Assembly: GCA_963775825.1 (NCBI GenBank)
Contig: CAVZKY010000038.1
Coordinates: forward strand, 1-64,000
Length of the DNA stretch: 64,000 nucleotides
Origin: Bog-532 sp963775825
Lineage (GTDB): Bacteria > Actinomycetota > Actinomycetes > Streptosporangiales > Streptosporangiaceae
Direction: 5' to 3'
Part shown: positions 36,235-44,428 of the stretch, piece after piece
How positions within the stretch are numbered: the first letter of the stretch is position 1
Layout: the number at the start of each line of letters is the position of its first letter
Notes under the pieces: generated by a model
Told to the model about the DNA's origin: nothing
Database searches by the model: none
Seen by the model: only the letters and a program-made list of their open reading frames with translations
Position numbers and translations under genes: made by a program

Positions 36235-37548
36235 GTGGAAGAGGTGACCGACGAGCCGCTGTACCGAGACCGGGTGTGCGGCATCGACATTGGCAAGGCC
36301 GGGCTGGCCGCCACCATCCGGGTGCCCTCGGATAAGGACCCGGCGCGGCGGGCGGCCGAGACCCGCAGCTTCGGCACCACCAGGCGGGAGGTGCTGGCGC
36401 TGGCGGACTGGCTGCGCGCCTGGCAGGTGCCCGCAGTGGTGATGGAGGCGAGCGGCGACTACTGGAAAGGGCCGTTCTACCGGCTGGAGGCCGAGGGGCT
36501 CGAGTGCGTCCTGGCCGATGCCAAGCAAGTCAAAAACCTGCCCGGCCGCCCCAAGCACGACCCAGGCGACTCGCGGTGGCTGGCGGCGTGCTTCGAGCGC
36601 GGCGCAGTCACCTCCTGTTTTGTGGCCACCCCCGAGTTCCGGATCATCCGGCTGCACACCCGCTACCGGCGCGACCTGACCGAAGAACGCACCCGGGAGA
36701 AACAGCGGGCGGAAAAGCTGCTCGAATCAGCGGCGATCAAGCTCTCCTCCGTGGTCACCGACCTGCACGGGGTGACCGGCCGGGACATCATGGACCACCT
36801 CATCGCCGGGGAACGCAGTCCCAAGGTACTGGCCCAGCTGGCCCGGGCCCGCGCCCGCCGCAAGCTCGCCGAGCTGGAAGCCGCCCTCGAAGGCGCGGAG
36901 TTCTTCACCGCAGAGCACGCCGCGCTGCTGGCCGCCATGCTGGCGCGCATCGACCGGGTGAACGCCGAGATCGCCCGGCTATCGGAGGTGATCGAGCGGC
37001 TGCTGGCCCCGTATGAGGAGCAGCTGCAGCAGGCAGAATCGATGCCCGGCTGGGGCCGCCGCGCCGCCGAGGACGCGCTCGCCGAGACTGGCACCGACAT
37101 GACCCGGTTCCGGACCGGCGCGCACCTGGCCTCCTGGGCCGGGCGCACCCCGCTGGACAACTCCTCCGGCAAGCGCAAGGGGAAGGCCAAGTCCAAGAAG
37201 GGCAACCGGTACCTCGGCGGCCTGCTCGGCGAGACCGCCATCGCCGCCGGCAAAACCCAGACCCGCGAAGGCGCCCGGTACCGGCGGCTGTCCCGCCGCC
37301 GCGGCAAAGCCAAAGCCCTGGTCGCCGTCGGCAACACCCAGCTGAAGGTCTACCACACGCTGCTGTCCAGCCCCGGCATGCGGTATCAGGACCTCGGCCC
37401 GGACTACTACGAGCGCCGCGCTGAGGTCAGCCGGCAGGTCCGCCACCACGTCGGCAAGCTCGGCGCCCTCGGCTTCGACGTCACCCTCTGCCGCATCCCC
37501 GGACCCGGACCCGAGCCAGGCGGAACCGGGAACAGCCAAACCGCCTGA
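36235..37548 (+). CDS. IS110-family transposase (DEDD recombinase)
   Basis: 437 residues from GTG at 36,235 (AGGAGA about 10 bases upstream). N-terminal RuvC-like domain with the DEDD set: GIDIGKAG, VVMEASGDYW, ADAKQVKNLPGRPKHDPGD. A coiled helical middle (LTEERTREKQRAEKLLESAA) and the C-terminal Tnp_20 domain with the catalytic Ser segment LASWAGRTPLDNSSGKRKG. All key residues are present and the frame is intact, so the element may be active. It mobilises its own IS by RNA-guided recombination without terminal inverted repeats. Its presence shows ongoing transposition in a region with many decayed genes. Confidence 0.9.
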   Translation: MEEVTDEPLYRDRVCGIDIGKAGLAATIRVPSDKDPARRAAETRSFGTTRREVLALADWLRAWQVPAVVMEASGDYWKGPFYRLEAEGLECVLADAKQVKNLPGRPKHDPGDSRWLAACFERGAVTSCFVATPEFRIIRLHTRYRRDLTEERTREKQRAEKLLESAAIKLSSVVTDLHGVTGRDIMDHLIAGERSPKVLAQLARARARRKLAELEAALEGAEFFTAEHAALLAAMLARIDRVNAEIARLSEVIERLLAPYEEQLQQAESMPGWGRRAAEDALAETGTDMTRFRTGAHLASWAGRTPLDNSSGKRKGKAKSKKGNRYLGGLLGETAIAAGKTQTREGARYRRLSRRRGKAKALVAVGNTQLKVYHTLLSSPGMRYQDLGPDYYERRAEVSRQVRHHVGKLGALGFDVTLCRIPGPGPEPGGTGNSQTA

Positions 37549-38304
37549 CCCATAACGCCCCTGCAGACCCTGGCCGGCCCGTGACGGTGGGGTTTCGCTG
37601 CCGCGCGCCCAGCTGAGGTCCATTTTTCGGGTCAGAGTCGGCGTTGCGGAGCGCCCAGGCGTCGACGCTCCGACCGCCGACACCGCGGCCGAGGCGCTGC
37701 GTGTCATGCACCGGCACCCCGAACCGCTGCTGCCCGCGTGCCCGGCAGGAGAGTTGCTTACTGGCTTTTCTGTGCACAAATTGTGGATAACTTGTGCAAA
37801 AGAGCCCGGGACCTGAGTGCACACGCCGAAATGCTTGGAATTCCGGCGGCTTGCCCCACCCATAAGAGGGCGTTCAGCTGCAAGAACACTATCCACACCC
37901 TGTGCAAGGGAAGAAATTGAGATTGTCCACATGCCACGCCGCAACAGCTCATAAATGAACTGAATGTCTACCGTACGTTTATCGGGCTGTGATCCAGATT
38001 CAGGACCGTAAGAAATTCAAACCTAGACGGTGAGCCCGGACCCTTCGAAAGGGGAGGACAGGAGTAACGGAGCACATGCGCACCGGGGCAGGCCAGCGGT
38101 CGCCGACGGCGGGCCGCGTTCCGGTGTCGGCTGATGACAGCGGCCCGGCAGGGCCGTGGGCTCCGCAACGCTGGCGCCTGCCGGAGCCCGGCAGGCCCGG
38201 GACGCGCAGCGGCCGCCTGCGGCGTCATCCCGGCCGTGTGCACCCCCGTGGGGGCCCACCGCAGCTGTACGGCGCTCACCGCTGGCTGAATTGGGAAGGC
38301 AGAC
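37549..38304. promoter_or_regulatory. DnaA-box cluster A and gene-free region
   Basis: No supported gene. Three DnaA-type sites: an exact TGTGGATAA (minus TTATCCACA) at 37,782-37,790, CTATCCACA at 37,889-37,897 and TTGTCCACA at 37,923-37,931, with TGTGCA copies between. The part after 37,940 leads to the repeat gene. See the stronger cluster at 39.5 kb. Confidence 0.55.
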
Positions 38305-38997
38305 ATGAGAATCAAGACCCGGCCAGACAAGGCCCGTGTGCTTACAACGGACGAATGGCCCCGGATGAGCGACTGGCCCGGCGGGCCGCGGGACGACGGC
38401 CACGCCGAGCCGCCTGGCGACGGCCACGCCGAGCCGACCGACGAGAGCGATCTTCGGCCGCAAGCTCCCGCTGCCGCGCCGCACAGCCGCACTGCCTGGG
38501 CGGAGGCCAGGGCCCGCGCGGAGGCCAGGGCCCACGCGGAGGCCAGGGCCCACGCGGAGGCCAGGGCCCACGCGGAGGCCAGGGCCCACGCGGAGGCCAG
38601 GGCCCACGCGGAGGCCAGGGCCCACGCGGAGGCCAGGGCCCACGCGGAGGCCAGGGCCCACGCGGAGGCCAGGGCCCACGCTGGGGCTACCGTACGGGCG
38701 GTGATCGGCGACCAGCTGCGGATACCTATCACCTGGTGCGAAATGGGGTCCTGCATCTCCTGGCATGCCGATCCCGCAGCGCTCGGCGAGGTGGACAACC
38801 GCGCCCGGGCGATCCGCGCCGGCTGGCGTATCGACGCCCTCGCCCGGATGGCATGCCCCCGATGCCAGCAAACTGCCGTCGGCTTCCGGGCCTCCCGCCC
38901 GCTCGTGCTGTGGAATCGGTACACGGCCAGCACCATGGCCGCCCGGACCACCGCCGCACGCGGGCCATTTGGCCGCGCTGTCGATTCTCGGAATTGA
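38305..38997 (+). CDS. Protein with hexapeptide repeat block and Cys/His cluster
   Basis: 230 residues from ATG at 38,305 (GGGAAGG upstream). Acidic start, then ten six-residue repeats of the AEARAH type (about residues 66-125), which form one long charged helix, then a conserved-looking domain with CEMGSC, SWHADP and CPRCQQ, a likely zinc site. I do not recognise the family, though the Cys/His part looks like a common small actinomycete domain. It lies between two DnaA-box clusters. All frames stay open across the repeats, so start and frame rest on the unique end domain. Confidence 0.6.
   Translation: MRIKTRPDKARVLTTDEWPRMSDWPGGPRDDGHAEPPGDGHAEPTDESDLRPQAPAAAPHSRTAWAEARARAEARAHAEARAHAEARAHAEARAHAEARAHAEARAHAEARAHAEARAHAEARAHAGATVRAVIGDQLRIPITWCEMGSCISWHADPAALGEVDNRARAIRAGWRIDALARMACPRCQQTAVGFRASRPLVLWNRYTASTMAARTTAARGPFGRAVDSRN
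38500..38679 (+). repeat. Ten tandem 18-bp repeats
   Basis: Units of GCGGAGGCCAGGGCCCAC; the first has CGC in place of the last CAC, the other nine read identical. Encodes AEARAH. Such perfect repeats change copy number easily. Confidence 0.95.
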
Positions 38998-39877
38998 GCC
39001 GACACGCCGATAGGCGGAATGCGGTAATAACCGACCTTGGCCCATAAGGTCCAGGTGTGCCCGTTAATCAAGGCCCGTCACCGTATGAGCCGCCGACCGC
39101 GCCGGCCGGTTCGCTGCGCCAGCATGAAAGCCGGTCATTCCAACGCCGGCGCGTGAAAAATGCGCCCAGGGAACTCCCGGCTAGCGACATGCTTGCCACC
39201 TTGCCCGGGACATCCAGCGAAGAGGACACTCCGGTGTACTGGCAGACTCTTCAAGCAATGGTTTCCCGTAGTTGGCGGCCGGACCGGTGACACGCCCAGA
39301 CACCAGTCCGGCCCTGCACATCGCCGACTCCATCCCCCCATCCCCACCGGGCGGCTTGCTGTCACCAGCGGTAGCTGAGTCAAGGGACATCGGGACTTTC
39401 TCATGGCCACGGATACCGCCGTGACTGCGTCGCGGCCTCCCATAGCAAGGGACAAGAGGGCCTCGCAGGCGCCTGTGGATACTGCGTATCGCCCTGTGGA
39501 TCGCGGACGGCCTGCGACCTGGCAAGATCCTGTGCCGCACCGGTTATCCACTTTTCCACAGCAACACTCGTCCACAGCTGTGGAGAGGTTGACCAGCGTG
39601 TTTACGTAAATCATCCACAGGCCTGTCCACAGGACGTTACCCTGGCAGGCCCCGGGGCTGGCGTGATAGGAGCAAGCTCTCACGCTGGCCCTGGGTCCCT
39701 TTGCGTACATTCTGGGCAGCGTCGCCCTTGCCCTGACCGCACGTTGATCATCGGCCCGGAGGTGGCAGGGTACTGGCCGGGCGCTGGTCCGGAGCCTGAA
39801 GCGAATCGCGCGCCCGCGGAGCCGATCGGGTGTGGGCTATCGATGCATATTGTCTAAATGCGTCCGGGGCTGCAAGG
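38998..39877. promoter_or_regulatory. DnaA-box cluster B (oriC-like)
   Basis: Between 39,474 and 39,631 there are about eight DnaA-type 9-mers on both strands: TGTGGATAC (39,474), TGTGGATCG (39,495), TTATCCACT (39,544), TTTTCCACA (39,552), TCGTCCACA (39,568), TGTGGAGAG (39,579), TCATCCACA (39,611), CTGTCCACA (39,623). Each is zero to two bases from TTATCCACA or TTGTCCACA. A short AT-rich stretch (GTTTACGTAAATC) sits inside. No dnaA, dnaN or parAB is nearby. The rest of the 880 bases has no gene. Confidence 0.6.
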
Positions 39878-40727
39878 ATGGGTTCCACCTACAGCCTGAC
39901 ATCGCGGGTGGTCAACGGCATCCGGTTCTACCAGGCGCAGGACCTATCGATCAGCGCGGCGCAGCGTAAGAAGAACCTGGCCCTCATGGACATGCAGCCG
40001 GACATCACCGCGTTCGAGAGCCGGTTCAACGGGGCCTTCCCGTTCGCTTCCGACGGGATCGTCATCGGCACCCCGGACGCCAGCTTCGACGAGGAGATGG
40101 AGGGCATGATCGCCTTCGCCGGCGGGGTGATCGACACCGACACTCTGTACCACGAGAACATGCACCAGTGGTGGGGAGATAACGTCTCCGAGGGCGGCTA
40201 CCGCATGACCTTCTTCAAGGAAGGCCTGGCCACGCTAGCCGAGTTCTTCTACCACGCGCGGCTGGCCCAGGACGCCGCCGGGGGGCCGTCCAGAGGGCCG
40301 GGCCGCCTTCCAGGCCAGCCTGGTGACGCAGTTCAACCAGATCTACGGCAGCGGCAAGGGTTTCTGGACGACCGCGCCCTCGAACCCGATCCCGTACAGC
40401 CTGTTCGACACGTCAAACACCTACGACCGGCCCGGAGCCGCCTACATCGCGCTGCGCCAGATCCTCGGCCCGGCCAGATTTGACGCGACGCTGCAGCAGC
40501 TCCAGCATACTTACGGCGGGTCCAGCATCAGCGAGTCCGAGCTCGAGGCCGTCTTCCACCAGTGGCTGCCCGTGCACAGCAGCGCCTGCCAGCAGCGGCT
40601 GAGTCAGTTCTTCAGCCAGTGGTTCGACACCCCCTACCCGGCGGGCGGCGAAGCGAACCGGCCCATGATCACCGGTCCGGGCCTCGCCGGTCCCGGCTTC
40701 TACGGGGCTGACCGGACGTGCGCGTAG
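39878..40727 (+). pseudogene. M1-family aminopeptidase, C-terminal half with a frameshift
   Basis: Reads as the catalytic and end part of a gluzincin: TAFESRFNGAFPFASDGIVI, EMEGMIAFAGGVIDTDTLYH, zinc motif HENMHQWWGDN (HExxH near 40,151) and the third-ligand helix FFKEGLATLAEFF. The frame breaks near 40,290 and resumes with RAAFQASLVTQFNQIYGSGK, ending at 40,727. The whole N-terminal beta domain (about 300 residues) is absent. Truncated and frameshifted, so probably dead even if the indel is an error. Confidence 0.75.
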
Positions 40728-41556
40728 TCGCGGCTTCGCGTGGGCCGTGCTGGCGATGGGCGGTTGGCCCGCCGGGTCGGCGCGCACCTGGATCCCCGCG
40801 CCGGAAGTGCTGCCGAGGCCGGTCCGCCCGTGTGTGACCAGCGGGCGGGCGAAGTCCAGGAGCACGCAGGTGCCCCGGTCCAGGTTCCCGCAGCGGGCGC
40901 TGGTCCACCAGTTGGGAGACCTGACTGCGATGAGATCGCGGCCGATCGCCAGCGGCGTGAGCCTGGGACTTGCTGCGCTGGCCATCGTGGGGACCGGCCG
41001 CTGCGGTGCTGACGGGGGTCCGCGCCCGTCGCTGGACGGGCAGGGGCGCCGGGACGGCGGCATCTGCCCGCTGGGTCGGGTTGAGCTCATGCTGGGCCGT
41101 CGGCTGATCCCGGGCCCGCGGAGCGACGGTTGCCGCATGACGCGAACCGGACAGCGGGCCGTATGCCGCGAACCCGAGCGCCAGCAGGAATGCCGCCAGG
41201 ACCCCCACCGCCAGCGCCTGCGTCTTGTTCGGCCGGTGCCACCCGCGCGTTGTGGCCGCTGTGCCCGGCATGATGGGTGTGGCCGGGGTGTCGCGGAAGA
41301 TGTCGGCGAGTGTCAGCGCCTCCGGTATCTGGCGGGTGGCGTCGAACTCCCGGATCAGCGACTCCGGGGCGGCCCCGGTCGCCTTGGCTATGGCGCGGAT
41401 GTGGCCCCGCGCGTAAAAGTCGCCGCCGCATGCGGAATAGTCGTTGTTCTCGATGTCGCGGATGAGTGCTTCCCTGATGCGGGTCCGCTGGCTGACCTCG
41501 GCAACAGTAAGGCCAGCCTGGTGGCGTGCTTGTGCCAGTGCCTCGCCGATACCCAC
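40669..41556 (-). CDS. Membrane-anchored HTH (RodZ-like) protein with an atypical C-terminus
   Basis: Start GTG at 41,556 with GGAGG six bases upstream. Residues about 1-70 are an HTH_25 domain (ALAQARHQAGLTVAEVSQRT, ALIRDIENNDYSACGGDFYA), then RGHIRAIAKATGAAPESLI, and a membrane helix (TQALAVGVLAAFLLALGFAA, about 128-147). This is the layout of RodZ-like cell-shape proteins, but the periplasmic DUF4115 barrel is not seen; instead the frame runs through Arg/Pro-rich sequence that overlaps the end of the antisense peptidase remnant by 59 bases. A frameshift soon after the membrane helix is likely. Confidence 0.55.
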   Translation of the reverse strand: MGIGEALAQARHQAGLTVAEVSQRTRIREALIRDIENNDYSACGGDFYARGHIRAIAKATGAAPESLIREFDATRQIPEALTLADIFRDTPATPIMPGTAATTRGWHRPNKTQALAVGVLAAFLLALGFAAYGPLSGSRHAATVAPRARDQPTAQHELNPTQRADAAVPAPLPVQRRARTPVSTAAAGPHDGQRSKSQAHAAGDRPRSHRSQVSQLVDQRPLREPGPGHLRAPGLRPPAGHTRADRPRQHFRRGDPGARRPGGPTAHRQHGPREAATTRTSGQPRRSRDRRGPDR

Positions 41557-41897
41557 GCCGCGCCTCCACACATGTGTATCGCACCGCGCGCCGCCCGGAT
41601 CACCGGGTGCCGATGGTGCGGACACCATCGCCAGGTCCCCACATGCTACACCGGCGCGTTCTGCCACCCGGCGAGCCAGACTCAGGCCGACGGCGTTCGC
41701 CAATATGGCCGCTCTCAGCCTCGGTTATGGATCAGCCGCTCACCGCACCCGTAGGCTCCGCGCCGATGGCCGCCGCGGAGACGGCCGCGCCTGCGAGGTC
41801 ATCGTTCCTGCTTATTGCTCCTTCAATGCGGACAGCCGATCTCTGCCATGGGTCGGCTTCCGGTCCTGGCCCTAAAGGGCGCTAGAGTGCAGGTCTT

Positions 41898-43109
41898 GTG
41901 AGGGGCTTGCGGCGCTCGGTGGTGCGGCTGCCCACCGGGAAAGCCGGCGCGGCACTCGTGATGGTGCTGATCGCCAGCGCCGCGGTCGCGTGCTCGTCGC
42001 CGCCGGGGCCCCGGCCGCGGGCAACGGCCGCAACGGCGCGCCCGGCCACCTCGGCCGCGATGCCCCGGCCAGCGCGGCCGCCCGCGCCGGTCAACGTCTA
42101 CGCGCACATCCGCCCTGGCATGATCAACCCGAAATGGCGCGGTAACCCGGTCCGGGTCTACGTGCCGGACAGCTTGAGCAATACCGTCACCGTGATCAAC
42201 CCGCAGACGTACAAGGTCATCGGGAAATTCCCGGTCGGCGCGGAGCCGAACCACGTGACACCGTCGTGGGACGGTTCGGTGCTGTTCGTCAACGACACCG
42301 TCGGCAACTCCCTCGTCCCGATCAACCCGGCGACCGGCAGGCCCGGCACGCCGATACCCGTCGCCGACCCCTACAACCTGTACTTCACCCCGGACGGCAA
42401 ATCCGCCCTGGTGATGGCCGAGGCGTTCAACCGCATCGACTTCCGCGATCCGCGCACGATGCGGCTCCGGTCCTCGATGAAGGTGCCCTGCGCGGGTGTC
42501 AACCACATGGATTTCACCGCGGACGGCCGCTTCGCCGTGGCCAGCTGCGAGTTCAGCGCGCAACTGGTGTACATCAATATGCGTACGCACACGGTGGCCG
42601 CCTCGATCAGGACCGGGGCACCCACCGACATGATGCGTATTCCCGGCGGGAGCATGCCCCAGGACGTACGGCTCTCCCCGGACGGCAAGATCTTCTACGT
42701 CGCTGACATGATCGCGAACGGAGTGTGGCTGATCGACGCCACGCACTTCCGCAAGATCGGCTTCATCCATACCGGACTCGGCGCGCACGGCCTGCTGATC
42801 AGCCGCGACGCCAGGTACGTGTTCGTGTCGAACCGGGACGAAGGCTCGGTCTCGGAGATCAGCACGGCCGCCGACACCGTGGTGCACACGTGGCGGATCC
42901 CCGGCGGCGGGTCCCCCGACATGGGCGGCATCACCCCCGACGGGAAGGTCATGTGGTGGGGTGGCCGGTACAACGGAGTGGTCTACGCCATGTCCACCAC
43001 GGACGGCCGCCTCATCGCCAAGATCCCGGTCGGGGCCGGGCCGCACGGGCTGTGCGTCTTCCCGCAGCCGGGCCGGTATTCGCTCGGCCATACCGGCAAC
43101 TTCCGCTGA
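41898..43109 (+). CDS. Secreted YncE/YVTN-type beta-propeller lipoprotein
   Basis: 403 residues from GTG. Signal peptide with lipobox-like SAAVACSS (Cys near residue 35), a Pro/Ala linker, then a seven-blade YVTN propeller: VYVPDSLSNTVTVINPQTYK, VLFVNDTVGNSLVPINPATG, FYVADMIANGVWLIDATHFR, YVFVSNRDEGSVSEISTAAD, ending at LIAKIPVGAGPHGLCVFPQP. These propellers act outside the cell, binding ligands or partner proteins. The polysaccharide deacetylase downstream, on the opposite strand, is a pairing I have seen proposed for cell-wall modification, but the two genes converge and are not an operon. Confidence 0.85.
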   Translation: MRGLRRSVVRLPTGKAGAALVMVLIASAAVACSSPPGPRPRATAATARPATSAAMPRPARPPAPVNVYAHIRPGMINPKWRGNPVRVYVPDSLSNTVTVINPQTYKVIGKFPVGAEPNHVTPSWDGSVLFVNDTVGNSLVPINPATGRPGTPIPVADPYNLYFTPDGKSALVMAEAFNRIDFRDPRTMRLRSSMKVPCAGVNHMDFTADGRFAVASCEFSAQLVYINMRTHTVAASIRTGAPTDMMRIPGGSMPQDVRLSPDGKIFYVADMIANGVWLIDATHFRKIGFIHTGLGAHGLLISRDARYVFVSNRDEGSVSEISTAADTVVHTWRIPGGGSPDMGGITPDGKVMWWGGRYNGVVYAMSTTDGRLIAKIPVGAGPHGLCVFPQPGRYSLGHTGNFR

Positions 43110-43131
43110 TCTTGAGCCCGGGTGGAACCGG

Positions 43132-43169
43132 TCAGCGGAGGTGGCAAGATTCAGCGGAGGTGGCAAGAT
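43132..43169. repeat. Two direct 19-bp repeats, IS-end-like
   Basis: TCAGCGGAGGTGGCAAGAT occurs at 43,132-43,150 and again directly at 43,151-43,169. Multiple short direct repeats ending in TTCAGCGG are typical of IS21-family ends. No transposase follows on this side. Confidence 0.5.
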
Positions 43170-43293
43170 AGTGCTCCCCAGCGGCTGCGCCGCGCCAGCC
43201 GGGACCGGAGGGCGAGTGTCCCGGCTGGCGCGGTCGCCTCGCACCAGCGGCGGGGCGCAGCCGACCTGGCTGCGGCTCAGCGGTCAAGTGCCG

Positions 43294-44073
43294 TCAGGTG
43301 GACAGCAGCTCGGTCAGGGTGACCGGGCGCAGCCTCCGCCCGGCCAAGCCGTGCAAGATCGCGGGCAGGGCGGTCACGGTGCCGGGATGCCCGAGATGCA
43401 GGCTGATGATCGACCCCGGCCGCACCGAGCCGAGTACGGTGGCCACAACCGCGTCCGGTCCGGGATCGGTGTAGTCGAGCGAGTCCACGTCGTAGGACAC
43501 GCAGGTCTGGTATCCGGCCTTGCTGGCTGCCTGCTCGATCAGCGCTGTCGCGTACCGCGTTTGCGATGGCCGGAACCAGCGGCCGATCAACCCGGTCAAG
43601 GCACGCAGCCGCAGCGCGCAGCCCGCGATCTCCGCATAGGCGCCTGAGGCGTCCATGGCCGCGATGTCCAGGTGATGCAGCGTGTGATTGCCGAGGTCGT
43701 GGCCGCCGCGCAGGACGCGCCGCGCCATCTGCGGGTACTGCTCGAGCCAGGTCCCGACGGCCAGCACCGTGACCCGCGCTGCTGACCGCTCTGCCTCGGC
43801 GAGCAGCGCGTCGGCCATCGATGCGGGCCCCTGCCCATGAAAGGTGAGCGCCACCCGGGCCCGGCTACGTGACCCATGCACAACCTGCGCGCCGCGCTGC
43901 ACCTCGGCGCCGCCGGGCGGGCTCACCGCCGGCGACGGTCCGGCAGGTGGTGATGCCGAACGGCTGCCGCGGGGAGGCGCGCTTCCCCGGCCCGTGCTCG
44001 TGCACCCCGCCAGGCCGCCCGCGGCCGCGACCGCACCGCCAAGGAGCAAGAACTCTCGCCGCTCGATAGGCAC
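43294..44073 (-). CDS. Polysaccharide deacetylase (NodB-like), Tat lipoprotein
   Basis: 259 residues from GTG at 44,073; longer frames run into an IS21 remnant. Signal VPIERREFLLLGGAVAAAGG with the RR motif and lipobox LAGC. The NodB domain starts at RVALTFHGQGPASMADALLA, where the metal-binding TFDDG is replaced by TFHGQ, then GGHDLGNHTLHHLDI with the two metal His, WFRPSQTRYATALIEQA, SYDVDSLDYTDPGPDA and GSIISLHLGHPGTVTALPAI. The loss of the first Asp pair suggests weak or no deacetylase activity; it may bind peptidoglycan sugars instead. Confidence 0.8.
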   Translation of the reverse strand: MPIERREFLLLGGAVAAAGGLAGCTSTGRGSAPPRGSRSASPPAGPSPAVSPPGGAEVQRGAQVVHGSRSRARVALTFHGQGPASMADALLAEAERSAARVTVLAVGTWLEQYPQMARRVLRGGHDLGNHTLHHLDIAAMDASGAYAEIAGCALRLRALTGLIGRWFRPSQTRYATALIEQAASKAGYQTCVSYDVDSLDYTDPGPDAVVATVLGSVRPGSIISLHLGHPGTVTALPAILHGLAGRRLRPVTLTELLST

Positions 44074-44129
44074 GCCCAGAAGACTACCCACCCGCTGCCG
44101 TGCCGCCCGACCCATGCTGCCGACCAGCG

Positions 44130-44320
44130 CCAAGGCTGGCCATGTCACAGCCTTCTTCCCCGCGTTCCGCGAGATCTCCAGCCTCCGGGCGATCGCCCGG
44201 ATCGGCATCCCCTCAGCCCGGCACAACCTGCAGATCTCCGCCCAGTCCTCCACTTTCAGCACCCCTCGATCGTTCAGGGGCGGGTCAAAATTCAGCGGGA
44301 ACCACAGGACCCAGTTTTCA
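44130..44320 (-). mobile_element. IS21-family IstA N-terminal remnant and end
   Basis: From GTG at 44,262: VLKVEDWAEICRLCRAEGMP, IRAIARRLEISRNAGKKAV is the helix-turn-helix start of IS21 IstA transposases, cut after about 45 residues and running into the deacetylase upstream region. Outside it, minus-strand copies of GCTGAA (GCTGAAAACTGGGTCC and CGCTGAATTTTGACC, 44,285-44,320) look like the multiple terminal repeats of an IS21 end. Confidence 0.6.
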
Positions 44321-44428
44321 GCCAGCACCGAAATCGAAAAAAGTCCTGACGAAACACGCCCTTCGGTAATTGAGTCACGTACGTTCCGATCTGTACTTTT
44401 TGGGGCAGCCGAGGAATCTGGAGAGGAA

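Noticed and set aside
38500..38679. Possible CRISPR or iteron array
   Set aside because: The 18-bp units have no spacers and encode a regular helix; they do not match DnaA or Rep iterons.
40747..41754. Plus-strand frame with a lipoprotein-like start (LGLAALAIVGTGRC)
   Set aside because: It lies antisense to the HTH/membrane protein and lacks a ribosome site and any domain.
41823..43244. A 473-codon minus-strand frame
   Set aside because: It is antisense to the YncE propeller gene, which has a signal peptide and clear repeats; the antisense product is Arg/His-rich without family features.
43132..44320. A complete IS21 element enclosing the deacetylase
   Set aside because: The TTCAGCGG motifs at both sides are in the same orientation, whereas element ends would be inverted, and IstB is absent; two separate remnants are more likely.
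43844..44428. Upstream extension of the DUF1906 frame
   Set aside because: It runs antisense through the deacetylase and the IS21 remnant; the signal peptide and ribosome site mark the start at 44,429.
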